From Ulva prolifera (taxonomy: Eukaryota > Chlorophyta > Ulvophyceae > Ulvales > Ulvaceae), in NCBI GenBank assembly GCA_023078555.1, contig CM041196.1, positions 11,054,985 through 11,118,984 on the forward strand: DNA of 64,000 nucleotides, written 5' to 3'. The notes under the pieces are model-generated. The model saw only the letters and a list, made by a program, of their open reading frames with translations. It searched no databases and had not been told where the DNA came from. The position numbers and the translations under genes are program-made. Of this stretch, positions 34,083-46,982 are shown piece after piece; position 1 is the stretch's first letter; every line of letters begins with the position of its first letter.

Positions 34083-37000
34083 TGCACTGTCACACCGTGC
34101 AACACAGTAGCCCAGGGCAGGTGCGGTCTATGTACACATCACAATGGAGCACAGCAAGAACAGTGCATTAGTGTGGATATCCTGCATGTCATACTGCGGG
34201 TGCCCAACACCGGGTCAAACTGGCATTGCTACCTGGAACCGACATAATGCAGAGCTGGGAACAATGCACCACAGCTGGCATATATGCAAACAATATCCCG
34301 TGAATAGTAGAGAATGCATACGAATTTGGTGAAGCGCAGTACATCTGGCTCGCTTTCAATCGCCAACGATGGAGATTAGCACAACCGAACAGCGAAGCGT
34401 TGCGAAAGTGGGAGACGTGAACAGCAACACAAAGTATGCGAGTACATAAATCTGCAATGCTGCAGCGAATAGAGTCCCAAAGTGTGCAGCGCGCAAGCAT
34501 ACCAGAGGTTCGCATCCAATTGAACATGCAGTGCAGTGCATCTGCGTTGTACTGCTGAACCTTGCCATCATCGGCGTGAATGCGCTTTGAATTCGCTGAA
34601 TGATTTTATTGACGTTCTTCCATCGTATATGAGGAACGACGCGAGCTTCGCGGGCACAGACGATTGCCATCGCGGACGACATCGTCTACAGCCTGACAGC
34701 AGAGAGGAACAACGACAAGCAGTGATATCATTGCGATATTGCAGGCTGTCAGCCACATTCTGTGCTTTTCGGAGCATCGGCGAGGGGTCCTTGGAGGCAG
34801 AGCCTGCCGGGCCTCACAGAACCGAACATGATGGCCCCCCGGTCGACACACATGCACAATGCAACCAGCGAACACGCCGGCTGTTCCGTTCAGTCCTTGA
34901 CATGCCGTACGCCAAGGCGGCACTATAAACGACCTATGATCACGGTCATATCAGCTCTGTCACTGGCGATGCCGGTTGTGACAGAAGATGAAACCAACAC
35001 AACAGCGCGGCGTTCAAGCCGCATGCATGCATGCATTTGCTTACGAGATGTAGCCACTGCTGATGCATGCATGCCGTGACAATGCTTCGCGCGGCAGTTG
35101 CATGCATGTATGCTTGCCAGCAGCTTGGTGAACAGGCTCTGTCAGGGGGACACGACGACCTCGCGCGGTGGGACCTTCCAAGTGTTCACAACGCCCTGCC
35201 AGAACATGTCCCGCAAGCAAGCCTGTACTAGGACGCATGGTGCCGTCGATGGTCTCAGAGGCACCAGACCTGTTTCCCCGTACACTCCTTTTCAACAGAG
35301 ATACTGAAAGATTGTACATGCGAACCGAGAGGAGCGCTGATCATGAAGAGTGAGCATGCATGCGCCGACGGGACGCATGCCGTCGTGGCCTAGCGAAGAG
35401 TCGTGCATTTCGTAGTGTAGTCATCACAAGACTTGGCTGCACCAGCTCGCGCAAGGCAATCCTCTAATTGGGCACCGGCACGCTAAACCCATCCCGATAC
35501 CGATCGGTCGACCGATAAACGCGGCGTGTACATTCGCAACTCGAAAACCTCGTTCAGGTCGATGCCACGCTCAGAGAATATCGAACTTGTGCTGCGGCTG
35601 CGAGCTTGTGATCCATGGCCTCACGCTCGGGGTGTGCCTTGCGCATCACTGGCAGGCAGCTGTGGCACATGTCGGCCTTGCAAAGTACTCAGCAACAGAG
35701 GCTACAGTATGCAGTTGTTGTGACAGTAGCTGCGCTTTGTCTGCTAGAGGCAATGGCTGCGTGATACGGTAGGAGCAACGGCGCGGTGATAAGCTGAAAC
35801 AGACGTGCACACCCATAGCGCATGATACAGGGAGTGTAGAATTGAAGGGATTTACCTGCTGGTGGATGTGTCCAAGCCGAGGGAAGATGCCTACGGGGTG
35901 TGTCTCGCAAGCACAGTGTCGACGCGCGCCGCAGGGTTCTCTACGTCACAAGCTGGTGACCTCTAGACAGGTCGAATTGAAAAGATGTCGTGACGACCAC
36001 CTTTCAGAGCAGTGTGCAAGTGACATTCGTCGGTACTGCACACCTTTGGGATCGCGCCTTTTATGTTGGTGAACATCTGTGCACCATACGCCAGCATGCT
36101 GTCGCCTGCTCTCAGAGCCTCTCATGCAGGCACGATGTTGAGTGTCCACCAGTGCCGCCATTCTGTGTCGCACCGTCACGTGCCTACACCACATGTCGCG
36201 TTTGGCGTTGGCCAGTGGCGCGCACTGCTGCGCTGGGCTCTTACAACTGCTGCACGCATGTGCACATACTGACAATATCTCTGCTTCTGCAGCGTATGCC
36301 TCAAGATCGTCATGCCCTTAGACCTCGATACCCCAGGCCTGCGCTGCAGTAGCGTCGGGATAGAGCTAGCGCGCGTCGGAGTCATCGACAGTGATGAAAT
36401 TCGACAGTGATCCTCGAGAGCAGCCGACGGGTCTGCAGCACTGGCATGCATGCTACCATGCATCTGCGCAAGCCCCGGCATGCACAATTCAGTGTGTGGG
36501 TACGAGTATGCGAGAGTATACGTATGGAATCCAGACTCTGGCTGCTTGCGTCGATGCATTGGCAGGCGCGCATGTGTCGTTCTCACGGGCCGCATGGTAC
36601 AGCGTTCCGGGAATCCACGTTCGGGCGATGTTGTCCGCGTTCGGGCGATGTTTTACATTCACAAGTTGTGGCGATGGTGGCATGCAAGGTGCTGTGCACG
36701 TGACTCCACGTTACAACTGGGTGGAGGGAGCGCTGTGCTTGTGTGGCTCGACCGCAGACATGTGCTACGATGCTGTGATTTCCGGAAGCGCTAGTGGGGG
36801 CCTGCGGTGCTACCTGCCCGTCTAAAATTGTCCATGTAAATCGCAGACCTGTACGCGATTCAGCGCCGTATGCATGCGGCCGAGCGACGTCCTTATCGAG
36901 ACCCCCGGCGGCTGGGTCACGGCGTCATGGCACGTGCTTTACGAACCGAGCATGACGGCGCAGGGCCTCGCGCGCAGCTTCGACATGCCGTCGCGGAGGC

Positions 37001-38280
37001 CCTGGCGCCCTGGCTGTGTGCGATAGAAAGAATTGAAATCACACGCAACGTAAACGATCCGCACTGCGCTATGCGGACGTTATCAGTGCCGCGCGACTGC
37101 ATTGGTCGAGCAGCCTGGCTCTGAGATGCAACCCGAGCGCTAGCACGCAGCGGCGGGGCCAGCAGCCTAGAACGGCCCGCTTTCAAACACAATACTATCC
37201 TGTAACTAGTTCGGGGCAATTTTTACAGCTTATCAGCATTGCATGATTTTCTGCGTAGCGTGTGCCTGGGCTTTTCAGGGACCGTCGCACATGTACATTG
37301 CAGCCCCGCAGCCTTATCTCCGCCTCTTCCATCGGGAAAATTCTTGCATTGCACACGGGATGTTGCCCAATGAAAGGGTTTGGGCAGGAGATACCCCCAT
37401 CGGGCCCCCAGCGGGTTGTTGCGGCCCGACGGAGACCCCGTCATGCATGCTCGGTTCGCCAATTACGAAGCATGACGCCGCGACCCAACCGCGGGTCTCG
37501 ATGAGGACGGCGGCGGCCGAGGCACCTGTGCGGCGGCGTTGTTGGTCGACTTTTTCGAGATAATGCCGCTGTTGTGTGCGCGATGATCACATCAACAGGC
37601 AGTCAACAAATCCTCCTTCGCTCAGGTGAATACGTATCTGTTCCTTCTCGTTTGCTTTTTCCATGGGCTGTTGTTATCTGTTTTTAACCTCATCCGTTCG
37701 TGTACCACATGCTAGCTATCACAATCGTGTGGACATATGTTGGCCAGTACCGCAGGCGTCCACATGTGCACATACCGGAGCACGTCCGTGACGTCAGCAT
37801 GTACACGTGGGCCATCGCCACCAGTGCTCTACAACCCACGTATTTTATGGAGGGATTCCCGCTGAGTGTTTCCATTTTTCAGAGGGCAAGCACCGCTGGT
37901 ATGCTGAAACTTCGGAGGGCTATCCCGCCGTAATTGTTTTTTTCTGGAGGGATGCAAAAAAAAAATCGGGCTTGCTGCGCTCGCAATCATATATGTCTGA
38001 TGAAGTATGGTAGAGAGGAATAGCCGCGATCATATACATTTACCTCCAAGGCCTGTTTGTGTGGGCAACAACAGCAACAAACACATTCAGTCGCCCTCTT
38101 GCATACCAAAGGTCAACAAGCGCTCTGACTCATCACGCTCAATGTCCTGCTCATCATCATCAATATTGTCACTATAACCTACCTCCTTCAGTACCTGGAA
38201 GCACATCAGACAAAACAGCGTCCCACGCCTCATCAGGCTGCATGGCTACTGCCTCAGCAAGCTTACGGACGAGGAGGCCT

Positions 38281-38304
38281 CAAATTGTGACCGGTCACAA
38301 TTTG
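38281..38304. repeat. Perfect 24-bp palindrome
   Basis: Arm CAAATTGTGACC with its exact complement, no spacer. It sits inside the coding-like - strand region around 38.2-38.6 kb. Confidence 0.85.
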
Positions 38305-38448
38305 AATCTTTCACCAGTTTCTCATACATGCCTATCATGGTGATCACTCGAGTGCACCCTCCTTATCATCTATGGGCCTGTTGGGGGATCAAAATGCTGC
38401 TCGCGCAAGTCTTCGTATGTGATAGCTTGTTTCACACGTATTTGAGAG

Positions 38449-38601
38449 TCAAGGGTGGCCACTTGCGTCGATAACATCAGCGGTCGTATGATCACCGCCT
38501 AGCTGACTTCTCGCAGCCTGGTTCGTGCCGGACGAGCTAGCAACCTCATCACGAGCGCGCTTTCTGGGGGCTGACCCCTTGAAACCGAACCGACTGAGCA
38601 T
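38449..38601 (-). other. Short ORF and coding-like relic, family unknown
   Basis: A 50-codon frame beginning MLSRFGFKG and containing a basic patch PRKRARDEV followed by SSSG looks like the N-terminus of a nuclear protein. Further coding-like pieces on the same strand follow to about 38.1 kb (for example ITYEDLREQHFDPP and PDEAWDAVLSDVLPG). It may be a decayed mobile-element or host gene; I cannot name the family and do not call a product. Confidence 0.3.
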
Positions 38602-41600
38602 TGCTCAAAGCGACAGGTGCACACAGAGTCTATTGGCACTTTGAGCTAAGTTTCGAAGCATTATGTAGTGATACAGAGCCAGCGTGTTGCGGCTACGGAG
38701 CAAAGTATCCAGTGACGTCTCGGAAAGTGCACCTGAGGACACTGTGCACCTGGGTGCAGCTGCTCGTCAAGATCGCTCGCTTCGCTCGCTCGTGTGCTCG
38801 CAGCATTATCAATGTGAACACATCCCGCTCGCTGCGCTCGCACATCGCACATTTCAGCGGGCAAGACCGCTCAGACGCCCGAGACATAGCGGGCTGCGCC
38901 CGCTGGCATTTGCTGTGACAGCCCATTTTCAGCGGCGTAAACCATCGACTTTTCAAAATCTTGGCGGCTTTTCCGGGAAAAACGTCTATTTCAGCGGGGA
39001 AACCGGCGGTTTGTAGAGCACTGATCGCCACCGTCACCACGCACAGCGCATCGGCTTTGCGAGGACACGATTGCCAGTCGCCACGAGGCTCTGCCGTCGT
39101 TTAAATGTGAACTCACGCTTAAGAGATGTGAGTGAGCCACATGCAAATTTATTCTCGATCTCTTGAAGTGGAGGCAATTGGCACACAGCGAGTGTCGACA
39201 CATGTACAGATCTGTGTGGCCGTACCGTCTCAGAAGTAACTGTCCCATACTTCAGATCACAGATCTTCAGCTCGGCATGGAGGTGCCTGCCACCTAGCAC
39301 ACTGTGTCTCAGACGGTCTGAGTCACACTTCAGCAGCGGTGCTGCGTAGCTGCTATCTCGATAGATAGCATGCACCAGGCGCATGCGTTCTGCAGCTGTC
39401 AGAACATGTACAAGACGCCGGAATCGGGAAATCTGTTCACCGAATCATGTGTACATGTCCACCGTCGTGATTCTGAAGTGAGATTGAGTCGGAATTCGAG
39501 GCTGTTTCGCAGGAAGTTATCGACCCGTGATCGTCTGAGTCATTTCGCTGTGAGTTCTCTCTGTTCACATCCCGGATTGTTCCGACGGGCGCATTTGTAC
39601 ATGTGGCTGGTTATACACAGCCACACAGATTAAGGAGGCAGAAGGATGACTGCTGTTGAGAGTCACGGCGTAGCCTTCGTGCATCGCGGTGTGGACGTCT
39701 CATGATGGCGCTACTGGAGACACTTGAGCCAAAAGAGCCGTTGGCTGCGGTGCACATGCAGCTGGCGATACCGCTGCCTGGTCCACTTGCTGCAGTCAAC
39801 GATCTTCGAGTTGGTCTCCGACAAATTCTTATCTTTCTGCTTCGTCCGGGGGTTTCCACGGTGACGGAGCCGGTTCAGCGTAAGCGCTGAGCTAATGTAT
39901 ACCGGACGAATGCGCCCACCCCGGGCGAAGGAGTCCACCTGGGTTTTCAAGCTCAGGCAACGGTGTCCTGATGAGCACGATGACAGTCTGCGCGACGCCT
40001 GCGTGTTGAACGATGTGCATACCTGGCGTGCTCCTGGAAGCGAGAGAGCGCAATAGAAGCATGTCCAATATACGTAGTGCCCGTTACACCGGCAAAGAGT
40101 TCTCATTTCTGGCGGGATTTGTCTCAGCTAACATTCGGTGCAGTGTCATTCGCTCGGGACACTCGTCCGGTTTCGTCGACAGCGCACCTTTTGGGAGAAC
40201 CGCAGAGTTTCAATGGGATCAAGCGCTGCATTAACACATTGTTCAGTTGACAAACACATGAACGTGGGTCATAGCGTGCACGAGCGATCTAGCCCCACCT
40301 GGCATGGGACATTATCGCCTCAGAGGTGATATGCGTTGGATTCCAGACATGACATGGCGCTTCCAGAATTGCTCCGATCTCCAGTATATAGATCAGAAAA
40401 ATGACGCTTCTGTACGTCCGGGATGGTATATACCGCTCGGGCATACCGCTCGGGCACGTGTACACGATGTCCGGGGAGCATCTGACAGAGGCGAAGCGTG
40501 CACAACGACCAGCAGAAATCGTGCCACGATTCAGAAGAAATAGATGCTGCATATGTATTGCACAAGTGTTGCGTTTTCGGCCCTGCAGATGTCAAGCTCC
40601 CGGACGGCCTCAACCGTGTGCCTTGTGGCCCACCAAAAATCTAAGTAGATCGGCTGAGAGACGGGGTACTCACCAATCTAATTTCAAAGTACCGAGTGGA
40701 GCGATGTTCGGATGTGACTGTTTGATCCGCTGCTGTGGCGCGGAGGCCACTCGCATGGGGCTCTTCGTTGTACGTTCTCTAACAGCGCTCACCGGCGCGC
40801 AGCGTGTAGAGTTGCGGGTAAGGAAATGTAAAGTTCCGCGTGATCATCGGCGTAGGCTTTGGTAATAGACTGGAACCTGTCCAGTGAAGGCCATGGGCTT
40901 GCCACGGACTGCCGCACTTCCATGTGCGCTGTTTGGGGCGACGTTAGGCATCAGCCATCGTTGATATCACGCAAAATGCAAACATGATGCTTCGCTGAGC
41001 AAGCACCCGCTTGACGTGTAGGTTCAGCGTGGGGCCCTGGGCACACTATTCAGGCTGAATATCCACGGGCTGGGGCAAGCGATGCCGCGACCAGGAGCAA
41101 GATGTACAGAGTACCTATCAGCACGCTGATTTCGTATGTTCCATTTGTATATCTTTCGTGTACTCTGCTTTGTTGTTGGTTCAGACAAACAGCCGTCTCG
41201 CCACAAACGATCGCAGCCGCAGACTATACTTGCATGGCATCAAGTCCATTGAAGACACAATGTGAACTTGACATCAGTGTCAGCCACAGCTAGAACCAGC
41301 GGCAGCAGGCAACGCAGGATCCTGGCAGTATCTACCTGATGCCATGCGTCAAGTGACATTGCCACACCAAGCCAGCCCATCAAGAATAATCTCTTTAGTC
41401 ACCTGCTAAGTCTGCTGACTCTAGCTGCATCACCATCTGTGTACACTCGCAGTGACTTTCAGTACAGCTCTTTGTGGGCAAGCACAAAACCTCACACAAG
41501 CTGAGCATCTCAACACAAAATGCCATAAACAGGCAACTGCCTCAGCCTATTTGACTCAGCCTATCGCAGACAGGCAATGACATTGGCCCCACAAGCACCT

Positions 41601-41713
41601 TGCCTCGGCTGCTGCCGCTGTTCGCGAGAAGCAGCTGCAGGGCAGCTCTGTCCGCCTGCATTGGCCCTGTGGGGTGTCCTTGAGGGTTATCTGGGCTGTA
41701 CCTGTGAATGTTG

Positions 41714-42920
41714 ATTATGTACGTAGTTACAAAGGACAGAGGCCTGGCATCGAGCCACTATGTATATAGTTACAAAGGACAGAGGCCTGGCAGCGAGCCA
41801 TTGCCAGGAAATCACACGCAAATCCACTCACGCAGTCATGGCACTAGGCCGGGTACGAGCACGTACTGCAGCCCGGCCGGTAATCCCAGCCAAAGATTGA
41901 AGCCCCGCACGGAGCACAAGAGCATTCCCCTTGCACAACGCCACACTCAATCGGCGCAGAGAATTCGTCACAAACAAAGCACGGTTCACCTTACCACACC
42001 GTTCACTATGTATGTAGTTACAAAGGACAGCGACCGGGCATCGAGTCATCACCAGGAATTCACACGCATATACACTCACACCGTCATGGCACTAGGCCGG
42101 GCACGAGCACGTACCACAGCCCTACCGGTGATGCCAGCCAAAGATTGAAGCTGACTATGTATGTAGTTACAAAAGACAGAGGCCAACTATGTATGTAGTT
42201 ACAAAGGACAGAGGCCGGGCAGCGAGCCGTTGCCAGGAATACACACGCAAATCCACTCACGCAGTCATGGCACTAGGCCGGGCACGAGCACGTACCACAG
42301 CTCGGCCGGTGATGCCAGCGCAAGATTGAAGCCCCGCACGGAGTACAAGAGCACTATGTATGTAGTTACAAAGGACAGAGGCCGGGCAGCGAGCCGTTGC
42401 CAGGAATACACACGCAAATCCACTCACGCAGTCATGGCACTAGGCCGGGCACGAGCACGTACCACAGCTCGGCCGGTGATGCCAGCCAAAGATTGAAGCC
42501 CCGCACTAGAGCACTATGTATGTAGTTACAAAGGACAGAGGCCGGGCACCGAGCCAGTGCCAGGAACTCACACGCAAATCCACTCATTCACCAGGCCAGT
42601 GCACACCCACTACGGGCAAGTGCACTGCACATGAGAAACTTCAAAAGCGTCTTCACAATTAGAAAAAACACAGGCATCCAGCTTCACAAGGAAGCAGCTA
42701 GTCATCAACCACGCAGCCCATCGTCGCATGACCGTCAAAGCCGTTGCAGCAAACAGCGCTGGCGTACAGCCAGCAGGAAACCATCTCCTCACGCACCGCA
42801 AGCACTATGTAGTTACAAAGGACAGAGGCCGGGCAGCGAGCCGTTGCCAGGAATACACACGAAAATCCACTCACGCAGTCATGGCACTAGGCCGGGCACG
42901 AGCACGTACAAGCACGTACA
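41714..42920 (+). repeat. Satellite-like tandem array, unit about 165 bp
   Basis: Complete and partial copies starting near 41714, 41758, 42005, 42156, 42188, 42355, 42515 and 42806. Each begins TATGTAGTTACAAAGGACAG, continues through GCGAGCC(A/G)TTGCCAGGAA, ACACGCAAATCCACTCACGC and GTCATGGCACTAGGCCGGGC, and ends CCAGCCAAAGATTGAAG. Some copies are truncated. The array is broken between about 42600 and 42800. Confidence 0.85.
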
Positions 42921-43984
42921 AGCACTATGTATGTATGCATGATTACATAGCCGCATCCATTCGGACTGCAATCATTCGTGCATACATAGCTGCAAACCAC
43001 ACAGCACAGCCAACCAGACCCAGCTCTGCACAGACACCCGGCAGGCATTCGCAGACCAACATCAACTGATGCCAGCCGCTGCGGCCGCACCTGTTCATCG
43101 CTGCAGCTGCACCTACCAGCAGCCGCACCTGTCCGCCACTGCGTCACACATCCTCGGCACGCTGCTGTGCCGGCCAGGCACTGGAGGACGCATTGAGAAC
43201 GTGTGAGGTCAACAGGGCTGCCTCGATGGAGTAGCCACGGAGTTTGCCTCACATGTACAGCAGCACTTGAGATCGCGTGCCAGCTTGCCCCAGCCTTCCA
43301 TGCACGGTGATCACTGCAAGTCCACGCAAGAGGTGGGGCAGCGTCGCCCCACCCTCTATGCAGACAGGGATCTTACCTAGCTATAGCACTCCACGCACAA
43401 CGACAGCCTGTGGTGCAGGTGCTGCACAGGTGTTCAATCGCATGCGCAGTGCGGCCCTTGCCTGGTGCTGCCCCGCATGCATGGCAAACCCGCTGGGCAC
43501 AGCCCGAGCACACGATGCTGTGGACTGCCATGGAGGGACATACACCCGCCATACAAATGAATTCAGTTAACTGACGGCAGGCTCGACAAGGCAGCACGCA
43601 GCACAGTAGATCACACAGCACAGCACGCAGCACAGCACGCAGCACACCTTGCAATTATCCAGATCCCGAGCAGACCAGCGCCCCCACCCCCCCCCCCCTT
43701 CCGCCCATGCGAAGCATGATGATTTGCCAGACATTCAAGGCTGCCGCTGGTTGACGGGCCCTATGGCTGCAGATCCCTGAGGAGTCCTCATGCGACGCCC
43801 AGTACTTTGCTTTGGTGCTGTGCCGTACAGTCAGGTACAGTGAATCCAGGCACAGTGGCCCGAGTCCACGAAACATCTCCCCCCCCCCTTCCCCTCCCTC
43901 CCCAGCGCCAGGCTGTCCACACAGCAGCAACAGGCCGTCCACGTAGCAGCGATAGGGCCCACTGGCAAGCACAGCTTCAGTGGT

Positions 43985-44183
43985 AGCAGCCCTCAGATCC
44001 CCAGCCGCGGCCGCGGACTGCCCCGGCAGCGCACTACCCCGATCCCGATTTCAGCCGCAGCGCTACATACAACAACGCCGGGCTCGCCCGCAATGAGGCC
44101 CTCCATGCATGCAGGGCTGGTAACATTGCACCGGGACGTCAGCAGCTGCAGGCGCCGCCGCCCTTCAGCTGCCACTGTCGGCA
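43985..44183. repeat. Diverged duplicate of the 26187-26375 segment
   Basis: Shares ordered blocks with 26187-26375 (GCAGCCCTCAGATCC and CTCCATGCATGCAGGGCTGGTA). No recognisable product in either. Confidence 0.5.
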
Positions 44184-46280
44184 GCGGCGCCGGCTCCTGC
44201 CTCACCGGTACCCACCCCGCGCATCTCTGCGCACGTGGGCACTCTCCGGCAAGTGTGGGTGTATACGTATGCATGCATGCTCACATAGCCACATATGTGT
44301 GCATGCATGAGAGGAGCTGCAGTGACATGGCTCGACCCTGAGTGCGTGGCTCAGCAGCCACACTGCAGACCTGCCGTGTCTCCTGTGTCTGCCGCTCCCG
44401 CACGCAGCTTCGCTGTGGGCGTGTGCTTCCGGTACTGTACAGTTAAACATGTTAGCATATGTCTGGCCCCATCTGATGCCCCACAAAGCGCAGTATGAAG
44501 GACAAATCCCATCACAGGTAGGGAATATAGAATCAACGAGTAAAACAATCTGACCCGGGAAGGAGGATGTGGAAGCGGGCGCCGGACCAGGTGTGGGAGC
44601 GCTATGCACGTGCACCATGCGAACCCCGTTGCGCATCGTGAGGCGGTGGGGGGTTTTTGCGCAGGCCGGGTGGCGGCCCGTCAATGCATGCGGCTGTGCG
44701 GGGCTGGACTGAACTGCCGGGGTGGTGTGCGTGGAACGCGCGTTAGGAGGCGTGGCCAGGCGGAGCGGGCCGACGTGCGCGTTGGTGTGTGCGGGTTCCT
44801 CAGCCGCTACCCTGAGCTCCAAAGCCACCTTGTGCTCGTCACATGGCTACCGGGGCTGACTAAGCACAGCCGCCGCTACGCCTCTGCGGACCGCGGCCAT
44901 GCGCCACACGCCAGCGCACGGCCATGGCGCAAAGCAGGTGGGGAAACATGGATGCATGCACCGCAGCACAGCACGCAGCACGGGTGTACGCAGCTCGCAC
45001 GCTGCGCGAGCGGCCGATCGGAAGCATTGAGACGTGAACAATTGGTATGCCGGCGTGAGGCTCTGCGCCGGGCCTGGGGCGTGGGGGGCGGAGGGAGGAG
45101 CAACTGCGGGCTGGCTGCTTCGGAATGAACTCTTGCGGGGCTTGGTTAGTGCATGCTTGCTGTAAAGCTATTAGAATGGCCAAGGCGCGGAGAAGAGCAT
45201 GGTCACGTTGCCGGCATCACACCGACAGCGGGACGCAACGGCTGATTTTGACTGTTTGGCTCTTATCCGGTTGGAAAGCTCGACTGGAAACACCAGTTGG
45301 CTAGCTAATTGTTGGCATAGGGACTCATCAGCTGATGTGTCCTCGCTGCTGCATGTCCCTTACATGTACTTCGGTGCTGATTGTCAAACACGTGCCGTGT
45401 GTCAATGCGCTACAGCCCTGCACCGCTGGTGCAGCAGGTCGCTGCGCACGCGCCTTCGTCATGTGTAACGCTCAGCTGCACGCTGAGTCTTCAAAAAACG
45501 TACAACAGCTATAACGCAGAACGGTGGCCAAATTGTCGTGCCCCAGAAATATTTTGTACACAATAACGCTGGCCTCGATGTCGATGGGTTTAATTTAGTA
45601 CGGTATCTCAGCCTGGGTATTGTCAGCCTGGGTGCACGGCAATGTATGTGTGTGGCAGCCTACGCGGCAGCTACCCGCCGAGATATGCACTGCCGGTGCT
45701 CACATGTGTTACAGGATGCGGAGGCAGGTAGCACATGCATGGCCGAGGTTGCATGCACACATGCGTGGCCGAGGTTGAAGGCGCACTGCACCCCACGGCC
45801 TTGCACTGCACGGTCTGTTGTTCACCTTGACCACTGCCTCAAATGCCCAGCACGACGCACTGAGCAGTATAATGATCCATTATTGCGCTGCAGGTGCGAC
45901 GACATGCATCGTAGCTGGTCACAGCTGCTTGCCAGGCTGCGCTGTTCACGGGCGCTGTATGCATTGATGTCTCTGCCGCAGTGCAAAAACGTGCAAATTG
46001 CAGACGTGGGGCCCAATAACATAGCGCAACACGGAATGCTGAGGTCGAAAATCTGGATGGCTGCCCTAGGAATGCTGCAAGGCGAGCCAACGCGGCCGTA
46101 CAGCCTCTGGAACGAGCTATCATGTGGGAAGCAACCTGCCTGTGCAGCTCTGCACAGCCAGATTCCCGACAATGAAGTGTTTGTGGCAAAGGTGTCAGCA
46201 AATCTGAAGGCGCGGTCGTGCAGCAGCGCAGACTAGCACTTGTCGAAATGACACCTGGTCTCCCACGCACAGCTGCTTCA

Positions 46281-46982
46281 TCAGCTATGCCTGTCGCCCT
46301 CCGATACCTCCTCAGATGACAGCTCATCTCTGCTTCGCTGCTTGTGACCATCACTGACATCACAAACTGAATCAAATGACCGGAATGCCTCGTGTTTGAT
46401 GTACTTGGGCCACGAATCAGCCCGCACATGTACCCATGGCACCCCATTGCCAGCTGTGCTGAGCCAAACCGGCGATGGAGCTGATGCCTTGAGGCTGCTG
46501 ACCATCACTTCGCTGACAAGCCTCCAGAAGTTCTCCTTCTGATCATCTGGAGCTTGGCGGATGAATGTGGCCAGATGACCATAGACATCCGAGTTCACGC
46601 CGGAGACTTGATCGGGCACGACCAGGACAGCGTCCTTGCCGAGGTTTGGAAACGAGACCACAGAAGCACTGGTCGCCTTCAGATGCTCGGCAAAGGAGGT
46701 AAAGCTAGCAGGTGATCCGTTTAAGCTGCCAGAAGCGTCGAGGACCACAAACTCGAACTGCTGCTCGTCGATGCGGGACCACGAAACGGGCCTACATTCC
46801 CAGTAATAGTCTGAGAAGGGTACCGTCGCGAGTTCCTCAGATATTTCTGCGCCTGCTCCACCGTGCTGCAGCTGCTTCAGCGCGGATGCCCAGGTGCAGG
46901 GCGCGTCAAGAGTGCTGCGCTCATGAGCTGTGAAGAGCCTTCCGCGGCTTGTTCCACTTGCCTCTGTCACTTCGAAAAACAT
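46281..46982 (-). CDS. DUF6940-like protein, single exon
   Basis: An intact 233-codon frame. An in-frame stop lies five codons before the ATG at 46982, which supports this start if there is no upstream intron. Family-typical blocks, as I remember them for DUF6940: MFFEV at the start, PFSDYYWECRPV (55-66), FEFVVLDA (76-83), FPNLGKDAVLVVP (111-123), YGHLATFIRQAP (134-145), PVWLSTAGNGVPWVHVRADS (171-190) and WPKYIKHEAFR (191-201). The family is of unknown function and also occurs in bacteria. No signal peptide or membrane segment is visible, so a cytosolic location is likely. A hydrophilic Ser/Glu/Arg tail (206-233) extends beyond the family core. Its isolation and lack of introns, in contrast to its intron-bearing neighbours, would fit horizontal gain, but this is only an inference. 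Confidence 0.82.
   Translation of the reverse strand: MFFEVTEASGTSRGRLFTAHERSTLDAPCTWASALKQLQHGGAGAEISEELATVPFSDYYWECRPVSWSRIDEQQFEFVVLDASGSLNGSPASFTSFAEHLKATSASVVSFPNLGKDAVLVVPDQVSGVNSDVYGHLATFIRQAPDDQKENFWRLVSEVMVSSLKASAPSPVWLSTAGNGVPWVHVRADSWPKYIKHEAFRSFDSVCDVSDGHKQRSRDELSSEEVSEGDRHS

Larger units (their letters stand above)
33769..46280. other. Intergenic repeat-rich region, no gene recognised
   Basis: The largest gene-poor stretch, about 12.5 kb. It holds a 16-bp tandem repeat (33975-34038), a hairpin (34050-34082), a coding-like relic (38449-38601), a 24-bp palindrome (38281-38304), a satellite block (41714-42920), GCAGCACAGCAC-type microsatellites near 43590-43650, and the duplicate segment 43985-44183. 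Many open frames of 60-230 codons occur on both strands, none with a domain I recognise. The longest (45538-46236, + strand) is not supported. Confidence 0.45.

Noticed and set aside
41714-42920. CRISPR-like array
   Set aside because: The repeat units are about 165 bp and contiguous, not short repeats separated by unique spacers, and the context is eukaryotic.
45538-46236. 232-codon + strand frame
   Set aside because: Cys/His-rich but with no domain or paralog; - strand frames overlap it and there is no other support. Length alone is weak evidence at this base composition.
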